DNA of 64,000 nucleotides, taken from Candidatus Leptofilum proximum. GTDB lineage: Bacteria > Chloroflexota > Anaerolineae > Promineifilales > Promineifilaceae. The stretch is from contig JADJXK010000001.1 in NCBI GenBank assembly GCA_016710325.1, positions 2,046,001 to 2,110,000 of the forward strand, read 5' to 3'. A model generated the notes under the pieces. That model saw nothing but the letters and a program-made list of their open reading frames with translations, had not been told where the DNA came from and ran no database searches. A program made the position numbers and the translations under genes. Positions 7,210 through 14,521 of this stretch are shown piece after piece. Each line of letters starts with the position of its first letter. Position 1 is the stretch's first letter.

Positions 7210-8214
7210 AATGAAGAGACAGAAGGATTGTGTGTTTTTCTTCTCGGCGGGCATGGTAATGACTGCATCAGTGCGCCAATTGTAAGCACCAAATAGGTGA
7301 TGCCACTTGGCCGGGCCAGGGGCAGGTACCCGTTTCTGTCGCCCCCGCTTCATCCAACATTTGACCAGCTTACACAGCAGTCTCAGGGTCGTTTCGTCCA
7401 CAAAGAATAGTTCGATTTCGGCTCGTTCAGCTTTTTTTTAAGCATTTCCAGCGTGGCTTCAGCTCTGGCTTTGACCACTTTGTCCTGGAGTGGGTCCAAT
7501 GTATGCTTCGGTCGTCGATAAACATACTCTTCTTCGGCCAAGATATTGAGGAAGGTGCGCTCGGTAACCCGCACGCCAGTTTCCTTTTCTAAATGGGCTA
7601 TTAGCCGTTTGCTATCCCAAACTGTGAAGGCATACCCTAAATCGTGCGGGTCTTGTTCGATGACTTGGGCCAGTCGTTGCCGGTACTGCGCGTCAGCCGC
7701 TTGGGGACGACCAGAGCGGGGCCTGTCGGCTAACCCTTCTAGCCCTTCCGCTCGCCACCGCTGATGCCAATAGTAGACTTTACTCGGCTGTATCGACAGG
7801 AGTTCAGCGATTTCCTGCGGCTTTTGCCCTAAATGCAGCATCCGAATAATGGTTGCCCGTTGGCGAACGCGGAGGTCATCATGGTTTTTGATGGCTTGTT
7901 CGATTATCGCGAGTGATTCAGTTGTTAAAGTGTAGTCAATTTTTTTAGGCATCTCTCTATGATGCCACAATTATTAAATTCCGAAAACTTGTTTCGGTTT
8001 ACTTAGAACAGGCGATCTGATTAAACAAATCGATCTCGAATTACCTCCCTTAAAAGAAATTCACAAAGAATGCAAAGAATATTTGGGTAGTTTTGATTCA
8101 TATTGTGTGGCACACCACAAATACTTAGAAACTTTTTTTGCAAAAATATGAGTGTATCAGTTTGTTCGAGAGGGAATGGTAGTTTCTCCATCGCGTAAAT
8201 TTCTGCCCAAAACC

Positions 8215-9183
8215 CTACGACGAAATGGATGCCAGCAACTTATGCCCCGTTGGCTCATCCAGAATGAGGTCGGTGACGTAGCCACCGGCCAGCGCTGCCC
8301 GCAGACCCGCCAGCTTGTTGTAGCCAGACACTACGCAAATTGACCGCGCTGCCTTGCGGAACAGTTCCAATTTTGGCCCACAGGCCCGCTCATTCAGCGG
8401 AATTCCGGCATAGCTGCCGTCCTGCCGCATCATGATATTGGCAATATCCCCCACCACACCGTGTTCCTCCATCGATGCAAAGTCGCTTTTTTGCAAATAG
8501 TTGCCCATGTAGGTAGCGCTCATTAGCTGTCCGTGCCACGAGCCAACGGTGTACAACAAAATGTCGGCCTGGCTGTGCAGCTCCAAAATCTGCTGAATGC
8601 TGCGCTCGCGCCACAGCATTTGTTTGGTTTCCGGGTAATCGAAAAAAGTAGGCACGGGGAAAAGGTGGGCTTTGCCTTCGTAGTTGGTGGCAAACTGGGT
8701 GACCAATCCGCCCGCATGGTTGATGCTGGGATTGGACACAATTTCCCCACCGTTGAGCTGCACCACTTGCACCCCCACCAACGACTTGGGCGCCAGGTTG
8801 GCGGCTACCCGGTTGATGGTGCCGCCCCAGGCCACCCCCAAAATCATGCCGGACTCGATGCATTGGTTGAGGTAGCTGGCCGCCACCCTGGCAACCCGCT
8901 CCTGCCAGGCCTGCTCCCCGGCAATTTCCGGCACCGGCACAATTTGCACGTCGTTTAGCTTGAAGTGGAGCTTGAGTGATTCTTCCAGTGAATCGGCCCG
9001 GCCGCGAATGTCGTTGATGCGAATTTCAATCAATCCCTGGTCGCGTGCCCAGCTGAGCAGCCGCGAGACCGTCGAGTGAGACACCTGCAGCTCGGCGGCA
9101 ATCTTTTTCATAGGCAAGTTTTGGTAGTAATACATTTGCGCGGCGTGCAGGGCACTTTCCAGCTGTTTGTGTTTAGGATCCAT
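8215..9183 (-). CDS. SorC/DeoR-type sugar-phosphate-responsive transcriptional regulator
   Basis: The 322-residue protein (from ATG 9183, preceded by GAGAGG) has an N-terminal helix-turn-helix (about residues 18-45, MKKIAAELQVSHSTVSRLL) and a SorC-type sugar-binding domain shaped like a sugar isomerase (about 60-320). Motifs include GVAWGGTINRVAANL, LNGGEIVSNPSINHAGGLV, YTVGSW and CVVSGYNKLAGLRAALAGGYVTDLILDE, which fit the phosphosugar-binding pocket of the family. It is divergent from the FGGY kinase/Ugp-like module and most likely controls it in response to a phosphorylated intermediate, binding in the shared 174-bp spacer. An upstream in-frame start at 9237 has no ribosome-binding site and reads through repeat DNA, so I rejected it. 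Confidence 0.9.
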   Translation of the reverse strand: MDPKHKQLESALHAAQMYYYQNLPMKKIAAELQVSHSTVSRLLSWARDQGLIEIRINDIRGRADSLEESLKLHFKLNDVQIVPVPEIAGEQAWQERVARVAASYLNQCIESGMILGVAWGGTINRVAANLAPKSLVGVQVVQLNGGEIVSNPSINHAGGLVTQFATNYEGKAHLFPVPTFFDYPETKQMLWRERSIQQILELHSQADILLYTVGSWHGQLMSATYMGNYLQKSDFASMEEHGVVGDIANIMMRQDGSYAGIPLNERACGPKLELFRKAARSICVVSGYNKLAGLRAALAGGYVTDLILDEPTGHKLLASISS

Positions 9184-9195
9184 AACTGACCTCTC

Positions 9196-9240
9196 TATAA
9201 AAACCACAGATTTCACAGATGGCACAGAAAAATGCACAGA
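9196..9240. repeat. Dispersed ACCACAGATTTCACAGAT-type repeat
   Basis: The tract is built of repeated CACAGA words and sits in the divergent promoter region. Related CACGGAT words occur at 30506-30545, and the reverse-strand CTCTGTG words occur in the signal peptide of the gene at 15579. This low-complexity family is widespread in bacterial spacers. Confidence 0.6.
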
Positions 9241-9264
9241 TTACCGTGTCGATATTGCCCTTAC

Positions 9265-9305
9265 TTGCAAATTTTTGCAAATGCTTTGGCATTTCTTGCA
9301 ATGCC
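9265..9305. promoter_or_regulatory. Probable SorC-regulator operator array
   Basis: TTGCAAAT is directly repeated at 9265-9272 and 9275-9282 at about one helical turn, followed by the perfect inverted repeat AAATGC-TTTG-GCATTT (9279-9294) and a related TTGCAATG at 9296-9303. The position between the divergent regulator and kinase genes suits an operator. Assignment to this regulator is inference. Confidence 0.55.
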
Positions 9306-9375
9306 TGGGGGTTGTTGATATGAATGGGGGCGATAGGAAGAACAACCAGATCACTGTTTGACCCGGTTTATCTGT

Positions 9376-10833
9376 ATGACGCTGCCTAACTCTGCCCCAT
9401 CTGAGCAGTTAATTTTGGCCATTGATGTTGGCACGCTGAGCGTGCGTGCCTCGGCCTACGATTACCAGGGCAACGTTGCCGTCTTTGCCGATCAGCCCAT
9501 TTCTCTAACACAAATCAGCAGCACCAGGGTGGAGCAAGACGCTCAGGAGATCCAAACGGCCGTCTCCCACGTCATGCAGCAAGTGATGGCCGATCCCATG
9601 GTGCAAAAGCAGGGCATTGCCTGCGCCGGGCTGGCCAGCCAGCGCTCCAGCGTGGTGGCCTGGAACCGGGTCACGGGCGAACCGCTGGCTCCCGTCATCA
9701 GCTGGCAAGACCGCCGCGCCGCCGAATATTTGCGGCCGCTGGCCAGCAAAGGCGTGGCCATCAAAAAGAAAAGCGGCCTGTTTTTATCGCCGCATTATGG
9801 CGCCAGCAAGCTGCGCTGGATGTTGGACTACTGCCCTGAGTTGGAACGGCCGTTACAAAACCATGAACTCATCTTTGGTCCCCTGGCCGCCTACGTCATC
9901 TACCACCTGGTGGAAGGCCAGCCGTGCATTGTGGATCACGTCAACGCTTCACGTACCCAGCTGATGGATTTGCAAAAACATTCCTGGTCGGCGGAGCTGC
10001 TGCAGGAGTTTGGCGTGGCGGGTGAGCTGCTGCCCGCGTGCCAGCCGACCCAATCGTTTTACGGCACCCTGCGCGGCACAACAATTCCGCTAACGGCCGT
10101 AAACGGTGACCAAAACGCCGCCATCCACGCCCCCGGCAAGCTCGACGATGGCACCCTCATCGTCAACGTAGGCACGGGCGCCTTTGTGCTGCTTTCGACG
10201 GGCACACAGCTCATTCACCATCCCAGCCTGCTGGCCAGCATTGCCAACAGCAGCGCCAACGCCGTCTCTTACCTGTTGGAAGGCACGGTCAACGGTGCTG
10301 GTGCCGCCATTAATTGGGCTGCCGAGCAGTGGAACCAGCCCGATCTCAGTCAGGCGTTGGACCGGTGGCTGGCGGAGATCACCGCGCCGCCGGTGTTTAT
10401 CAACACCATCGGCGGGTTGGGTTCCCCTTTCTGGCGCAGTGAGCAAAACCCGTATTTTTTGGCAGAGGGTGCTGCCGAACATTCGCTGCCAGCAAAAGCG
10501 GTGGCTGTTGTGGAAAGCATCCTTTTTCTTATCGCCATTAACTTAGAGGCAATGAATAATACCGGGCAAAGCGTCAGACGCATTCGCATTTCTGGCGGTC
10601 TTTCCGCGCTGGATGGCTTGTGCCAGCGCCTGGCGGATTTAACCCAGCGAGTGGTGCTGCGTCCCGAGGTGAAACAGGCGACCTCGCAGGGTATTGCCTG
10701 GCTGGCCGCTAATTTGAGCCAGGGCTGGTACGACTTACGCGACGGGGCACACGTGGATTACTTTTTGCCGAAAGACGGCCGTTCCCTCAAAGCGCGCTAC
10801 CGTCAATTTTGTGCCGAACTGGGCTGGCGTTGA
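9376..10833 (+). CDS. FGGY-family carbohydrate kinase, probably glycerol- or polyol-type
   Basis: The 485-residue protein has the two actin-like halves of FGGY kinases. The N-terminal half starts AIDVGTLSVRAS (phosphate-1 loop) and has PVISWQDRRAAEYL, close to the W-Q-D-R-R segment of glycerol kinases. The C-terminal half has AVNGDQNAAIH (catalytic Asp), IVNVGTGAFVLLSTG (phosphate-2 loop) and RISGGLSALDGLCQRLADL (adenosine-binding). It should phosphorylate a sugar or polyol with ATP in the cytosol. The neighbouring Ugp-like transporter and glycerophosphodiesterase make glycerol the leading guess, but sequence alone does not exclude a pentulose. ATG 9376 is chosen over an in-frame TTG at 9358. 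It is the first gene of a kinase-permease-permease operon. Confidence 0.85.
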   Translation: MTLPNSAPSEQLILAIDVGTLSVRASAYDYQGNVAVFADQPISLTQISSTRVEQDAQEIQTAVSHVMQQVMADPMVQKQGIACAGLASQRSSVVAWNRVTGEPLAPVISWQDRRAAEYLRPLASKGVAIKKKSGLFLSPHYGASKLRWMLDYCPELERPLQNHELIFGPLAAYVIYHLVEGQPCIVDHVNASRTQLMDLQKHSWSAELLQEFGVAGELLPACQPTQSFYGTLRGTTIPLTAVNGDQNAAIHAPGKLDDGTLIVNVGTGAFVLLSTGTQLIHHPSLLASIANSSANAVSYLLEGTVNGAGAAINWAAEQWNQPDLSQALDRWLAEITAPPVFINTIGGLGSPFWRSEQNPYFLAEGAAEHSLPAKAVAVVESILFLIAINLEAMNNTGQSVRRIRISGGLSALDGLCQRLADLTQRVVLRPEVKQATSQGIAWLAANLSQGWYDLRDGAHVDYFLPKDGRSLKARYRQFCAELGWR

Positions 10834-10852
10834 GAGAAGGAGGAAGGAAGCA

Positions 10853-11746
10853 TTGAAGAAGGTTCTTAAAAACGCGGAAGGATATCTCTATTTAGCACCG
10901 ACGCTCCTCGTTTTGGGCATCTTTGTTTACTGGCCCATTGTCAGCTCCTTCCAGATGAGCCTGACCCGTGTGGCGCCCTTTGGCGGTACCTTCCGCTACG
11001 TGGGCGCCGAAAATTACCAGCGCCTCTGGAATGAACTCATCACTGGCGGGGAGTATTACAACAATTTGAAGGTGTCGCTGTTGTTTACCCTGGGCACGGT
11101 GCCGACGGGCATCTTCATTGCCGTGGCCCTGGCCATTGCCCTGGCCTACCCGCTGCGGCGGCTTTCCTGGCTGCACCGTCTGCTGATTTTTGTGCCGATT
11201 GTCATCAGCAGCGCGGTTACCGGGGTGATTTTCCGCTGGATGTATAACCCGGCGACCGGCTACATGAACCACTGGCTGGGCCTGCTGGGCCTTGAGCCGG
11301 TCAACTGGCTGACCTCGAAGGATTGGGCGTTAACCGCCGTTATCCTCGCCGTGGTCTGGCGGCAGTTGGGTTTTAACGTCATCATCGCCCTGGCCGGGGT
11401 GCAAAACATCGACTCCACCTACTACGAAGCGGCCAAAGTGGACGGGGCCAACCTCTGGCACCGGGTGCGTCATATCACCCTGCCGCTGCTCTCGCCCACG
11501 CTCTTTTTCCTGGTCATCATCAACGTCATCAACAGCCTGCAAACCTTTGGCGAAATTAACATCCTCACCGATGGCGGGCCAGGGCAGGCCACCACCAACA
11601 TGATTTACGCTATCTTTGTGGATGCCTTTGTGGGCACGCCGTTCCGGGGTTATGCCTCGGCCCAGGCGTACCTGCTGGCGCTGCTCATCGTTCTCATGTC
11701 CATCATCCAGTTCCGTGGCTTTGGCCGGAAGGTGCACTACTCATGA
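10853..11746 (+). CDS. ugpA: ABC transporter permease, UgpA/MalF type
   Basis: The 297-residue integral membrane protein has about six transmembrane helices and the conserved cytoplasmic EAA loop at YYEAAKVDGANLWHRVRHITLPLL, which docks to the ATPase. It starts most plausibly at TTG 10853, since AAGGAGG lies just upstream at 10836-10842; an in-frame GTG at 10811 would overlap the kinase gene. It forms the inner-membrane channel with the next gene's product (four-base overlap at its stop) and works with the binding lipoprotein at 12829. The UgpB-like features of that lipoprotein suggest glycerol-3-phosphate or a glycerophosphodiester as substrate. No ATPase gene is in the operon, so a shared ATPase encoded elsewhere is implied. 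Confidence 0.85.
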   Translation: MKKVLKNAEGYLYLAPTLLVLGIFVYWPIVSSFQMSLTRVAPFGGTFRYVGAENYQRLWNELITGGEYYNNLKVSLLFTLGTVPTGIFIAVALAIALAYPLRRLSWLHRLLIFVPIVISSAVTGVIFRWMYNPATGYMNHWLGLLGLEPVNWLTSKDWALTAVILAVVWRQLGFNVIIALAGVQNIDSTYYEAAKVDGANLWHRVRHITLPLLSPTLFFLVIINVINSLQTFGEINILTDGGPGQATTNMIYAIFVDAFVGTPFRGYASAQAYLLALLIVLMSIIQFRGFGRKVHYS

Positions 11747-12654
11747 CAGCTCCCACAGCAACATCCAAACCCAGGCGCAAAATTGCCACCACCGACCTGG
11801 CCATGCAAATTTTCTTGCTGGTGATTGGCCTCATTGTGGCCACGCCGATCATCATTGCCATCTTCACCAGCTTCAAATCGCTGCAAGATATCTCGGCCAA
11901 TCCGCACACGCTGCTGCCGCGTGAATGGACTCTTGACAATTACATCACGGCCTGGAATGCCACGCCATTCGGCCGTTACCTGCTCAACAGCTTCATCCAA
12001 TCTGGCGTGATTGTCATTTGCCAGGTGATTTTTAGTATTTTTGCCGCCTATGCCTTTTCGTTTTTAGAGTTTAAGGGCCGTGACCTGATGTTTTACCTGA
12101 TTTTGGGCAGCCTCATGGTGCCGTTTCAGCTCACTTTTATTCCTAACTTTGTCCTGGTTAGTGAACTGCCCAGAAATTGCCTTGAGCTCTTTGGTGAGAG
12201 CACAGCATTTTGCAGCTACCTGGGGGCCAACACTTATTTTGGTCTCACCGTACCTTTCTTAGCCAGCGCGTTTGGCGTCTTTTTGCTGCGACAGTTTTTC
12301 CTGTCACTGCCCAAAGATTTGCATGATTCGGCCCAGATTGACGGGGCCAGCAACTTCCGCTTTTTGTGGCAGATTGTGGTGCCACTCAGCGGCGGCTCGA
12401 TCAGTGCTTTTGCCATTTTTGCCTTTCTGGGCGCCTGGAGCCAATACCTGTGGCCGCTCATCATTACCAATGAAACGGAGATGCGCACCGTGCAGATTGG
12501 CATTCGCTTTTTCCTGGCCAACCAGGAGCGCGGCACCAACTGGGGCGCGCTGATGGCCGGTGCAGTTATCGTGCTCCTGCCCACGCTGCTGATCTTTTTG
12601 ATTGCCAACCGACAGCTGGTGAAGGGCATCGCCATGACGGGACTGAAAGGATAA
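11743..12654 (+). CDS. ugpE: ABC transporter permease, UgpE/MalG type
   Basis: The 303-residue protein has about six transmembrane segments and an EAA-like loop at LPKDLHDSAQIDGASNFRFLWQIVVPL, the MalG/UgpE form of the ATPase-docking motif. Its ATG overlaps the previous stop (ATGA), showing tight translational coupling with the UgpA-like partner. A short insertion around residues 130-165 (ELPRNCLELFGESTAFCSYLGANTYF region) has two cysteines and is longer than in typical MalG proteins; it should lie outside the membrane. A perfect 15-bp hairpin follows the stop before the binding-protein gene. Assignment to glycerol-phosphate uptake rests on the neighbours. Confidence 0.85.
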   Translation: MTAPTATSKPRRKIATTDLAMQIFLLVIGLIVATPIIIAIFTSFKSLQDISANPHTLLPREWTLDNYITAWNATPFGRYLLNSFIQSGVIVICQVIFSIFAAYAFSFLEFKGRDLMFYLILGSLMVPFQLTFIPNFVLVSELPRNCLELFGESTAFCSYLGANTYFGLTVPFLASAFGVFLLRQFFLSLPKDLHDSAQIDGASNFRFLWQIVVPLSGGSISAFAIFAFLGAWSQYLWPLIITNETEMRTVQIGIRFFLANQERGTNWGALMAGAVIVLLPTLLIFLIANRQLVKGIAMTGLKG

Positions 12655-12663
12655 ATCCTACTG

Positions 12664-12696
12664 AGATTGGTCCAATCTGCCAGATTGGACCAATCT
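12664..12696 (+). repeat. Perfect 15-bp intergenic hairpin between permease and binding-protein genes
   Basis: AGATTGGTCCAATCT (12664-12678) and its exact complement (12682-12696) are separated by GCC. There is no T-run, so it is not a canonical terminator. Such hairpins between permease and binding-protein genes can end or protect part of a transcript. Related ATTGGACC words occur near 40963. Confidence 0.8.
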
Positions 12697-12828
12697 AACG
12701 AGTTTGTTTTCACCACCGGGCGCTAACCCGGGATGTGCCTGGTGTTTGGGGATTGCCATCTGGTATCCCTTTTGCAAGGTATGCGACCGCGATTTTGTGG
12801 CGCACAAGTAAGTTAAATTGGAGGAACT

Positions 12829-14292
12829 ATGTCAAAAAAAATGCTCAAATATTGGATGCTGTTGTTGGCATTGGCCTTAACGCTGGCCGCCTGTGGCGGC
12901 GGCACGGCCGATGAACCCGCCGACACTACCGACACCGCAGCCGACACGGAGGATACGGCCGTATCCGAAGACACCACTGAAGACACCACCGATACTACCG
13001 AAGAAGAACCCATGGAAGAGGAGATGTCCGATGAAGTGATTACCCTTGAGTTCTGGCACGCCATGGCCGACGACCTGGGCGTCGTGGTGGATGAACTCGT
13101 GACCCGCTTCAATGAAAGTCAGGACGGCGTCGTGGTGAACGCCACCTACCAGGGCACCTACGACGACACCTACAACGCCCTGCTGGCTGCCTTCGAGACT
13201 GACACCGCGCCCAACATCGTGCAAAACTTTGATCTGGCCTCCCAGACGATGATCGACACCGGGCGTCTCATCGCGGCACACCAGCTGATGGCCCAAGATG
13301 GCTACGATGACAGCGTCTTTGTGCCTGCTGTATCCGATTATTATGGCGATGCCGACGGCATGGTGGCTATGGCCTTCAACAGCTCCACCCCCATCCTCTT
13401 CTACAATGCCGACATGTTGGCCGAAGCAGGTGTTGAGCCGCCCCCGGCTGGCGAAAGCTGGTCGTTTAGCGAGATGCTGGCTGCCTGTGATGCCTTGCAG
13501 GCGAGCGGCGTTGAGTACTGCCTTGCCCTGGGCCAGGTCGGCTGGTACTTCGAGCAGATTTTGGCCAACAGCGGCGGTCTGTACTACAACAACGACAACG
13601 GCCGTACCGGCCGCGCCACCGAAGTCATGTTCAATCAGGGCGTGGGTGTGGAGGTCTTCGACTTCCTCACCGGGCTCATCGCCGATGGCTACTCGCCCAA
13701 CCTGGGTAACACCTGGACCGATACCGATACCGTCTTCCTGGCCGGTGAAGCTGCCATGATGTTTGACTCCACCGCCGGAACCCGCGGCTTGCAGGACAGC
13801 GCCGAGTTTGAAGTGGGCACCATGTTTATCCCCTACGCCGACAGCGCCGGTGAACGCAACGGCGTGGTCATTGGGGGCGCCGCCCTGTGGCTCATCGACT
13901 CCGGCAACGAAGCGGAAAATGCCGCTGCCTGGGAGTTTATGAAGTTCATGGCTGAAGAAGCGCAGCAGGTAACCTGGCACACCGGCACCGGCTACTTCCC
14001 CGTGCGCACAGACATCGGCGACAACCCCGAACTGACCAGCTTCTGGGAAGAAAACCCCAACTTTGTCACCGCCATTAACCAGCTTGAATCGACCCGGACC
14101 GTCCTGGATGACGGCAGCATCAACTACGCCGTGTTGGGCGGCCGTGCGGGACCGTCCCCGGCCATTCGCCGCCTCATTGTTGAGGCGTACAGCTCCGTCC
14201 TGGATGACGGTATGACGGCCCAGGAAGCCCTGGACCTCGCCGCCGAGCGGGCCAACCAGGAACTGGCCGACTACAACGCGTTCTTCGAATAA
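12829..14292 (+). CDS. ugpB: Substrate-binding lipoprotein, UgpB-like (glycerol-3-phosphate/glycerophosphodiester type)
   Basis: The 487-residue protein begins with a lipoprotein signal (MSKKMLKYW..LTLAAC, acylated Cys at about 22), then an acidic Thr/Asp/Glu-rich tether (about 27-65) and a family-1 solute-binding fold. Segments match UgpB closely: LEFWHAMADDLG, LVTRFNESQDGVVVNATYQG, PNIVQNFD, AVSDYYGDADGMVAMAFNSS, TPILFYNADMLAEAGVEPP, VIGGAALWLIDSG and WHTGTGYFPVRTD. In UgpB these regions contact glycerol-3-phosphate. It is probably membrane-anchored and feeds the permease pair upstream. GGAGG precedes ATG 12829. The 174-bp spacer with a hairpin suggests separately tuned expression. Residue-level substrate contacts were not checked. 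Confidence 0.85.
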   Translation: MSKKMLKYWMLLLALALTLAACGGGTADEPADTTDTAADTEDTAVSEDTTEDTTDTTEEEPMEEEMSDEVITLEFWHAMADDLGVVVDELVTRFNESQDGVVVNATYQGTYDDTYNALLAAFETDTAPNIVQNFDLASQTMIDTGRLIAAHQLMAQDGYDDSVFVPAVSDYYGDADGMVAMAFNSSTPILFYNADMLAEAGVEPPPAGESWSFSEMLAACDALQASGVEYCLALGQVGWYFEQILANSGGLYYNNDNGRTGRATEVMFNQGVGVEVFDFLTGLIADGYSPNLGNTWTDTDTVFLAGEAAMMFDSTAGTRGLQDSAEFEVGTMFIPYADSAGERNGVVIGGAALWLIDSGNEAENAAAWEFMKFMAEEAQQVTWHTGTGYFPVRTDIGDNPELTSFWEENPNFVTAINQLESTRTVLDDGSINYAVLGGRAGPSPAIRRLIVEAYSSVLDDGMTAQEALDLAAERANQELADYNAFFE

Positions 14293-14310
14293 TCACCCGG
14301 CTTTAGCTTA

Positions 14311-14346
14311 AAAAGGTGGCAGATCGAAACCGATCTGCCACCTTTT
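14311..14346 (+). terminator. Strong intrinsic terminator after the binding-protein gene
   Basis: AAAAGGTGGCAGATCG (14311-14326) pairs perfectly over 16 bp with 14331-14346 across an AAAC loop, with a TTTT end. The A-rich 5' side means it could work in both directions. It closes the kinase-transporter transcription unit. Confidence 0.9.
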
Positions 14347-14352
14347 CCTGTT

Positions 14353-14509
14353 GTAGCCGAGGATTTATGAACCTGAAGAAATTAAATCGGTAAACGCTTG
14401 CGGATACACTTCAGGTTCATCTAAGGCGATTCAGTGTCAAGTTTATTACCGATTTTATTTTTGAATCGCCATCAATCCTCGCCTCTGCGCGCTAAGAAAG
14501 CGCGGCTAC
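14353..14509 (+). promoter_or_regulatory. 157-bp structured element: two hairpins with complementary loops inside an outer stem
   Basis: Five perfect pairings can be drawn. Outer stems are GTAGC (14353-14357) with GCTAC (14505-14509), and CGAGGATT (14358-14365) with 14474-14481. Hairpin one is ATGAACCTGAAG (14367-14378) with 14409-14420. Hairpin two is GGCGATTCA (14425-14433) with 14462-14470. The loop of hairpin one contains AAATCGGTAA (14384-14393), exactly complementary to TTACCGATTT (14446-14455) in the loop of hairpin two, so the loops could kiss. A small CGCG hairpin lies at 14488-14504. The element ends 12 bases before the phosphodiesterase start codon, where a leader regulator would sit. 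A MITE with terminal repeats GTAGCCG is the main alternative. Confidence 0.6.
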
Positions 14510-14521
14510 GGAATAACCCAA

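Larger units (their letters stand above)
5893..7952 (-). pseudogene. IS630 transposase copy B, doubly inactivated
   Basis: The N-terminal part (7383-7952, from ATG 7952) and the start of the catalytic part (7213-7431) are intact and match copy A. The catalytic gene is then split at 7210/6209 by a 1000-bp IS5-like insertion. Beyond it, the VIVLDNASYHH to PIERFWRHLK segment (5893-6180) is in a different frame because one G is missing from the G4 run present in copy A. It cannot make a working transposase, although copy A could act on its ends. Confidence 0.85.
5888..8003. mobile_element. IS630-family element, copy B, tandem with copy A and interrupted by an IS5-like element
   Basis: Copy B has the same ends and orientation as copy A and shares with it a single TA at 5886-5887; its outer TA is 8004-8005. 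Removing the inner element plus one 3-bp duplication (1003 bp) leaves 1113 bp, one base shorter than copy A. The missing base is one G of a G4 run (about 6174), which shifts the transposase frame. The coordinates are therefore internally consistent. The two IS630 copies are otherwise near-identical, so the event is recent. Confidence 0.9.
4195..8151 (+). pseudogene. AT-rich host gene of unknown function split by the transposon pile-up (exonic parts 4195-4770 and 8006-8151)
   Basis: The reading frame from ATG 4195 runs in phase to 4770, where IS630 copy A starts; as it stands it ends at a TAG inside the IS. Deleting the inserted DNA and one copy of the duplicated TA (4770-4771 and 8004-8005) joins it in frame to 8006-8151, giving an uninterrupted frame of 240 codons ending at TGA 8149-8151. 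The right-hand part begins R-T-G-D-L-I-K. The base composition is much more AT-rich than the neighbours and there is no ACGGCCGT, suggesting horizontal origin. The mostly helical protein contains KVRNTSIGH, which fits the R-x4-6-H pattern of HEPN RNases; I regard that as a weak hint only. I do not recognise a family. The interrupted product would lack the last 48 residues. Confidence 0.8.

Noticed and set aside
12877..13980. Antisense open frame (367 codons) opposite the UgpB-like gene
   Set aside because: It mirrors the acidic and codon-biased regions of the binding-protein gene and has no family features.
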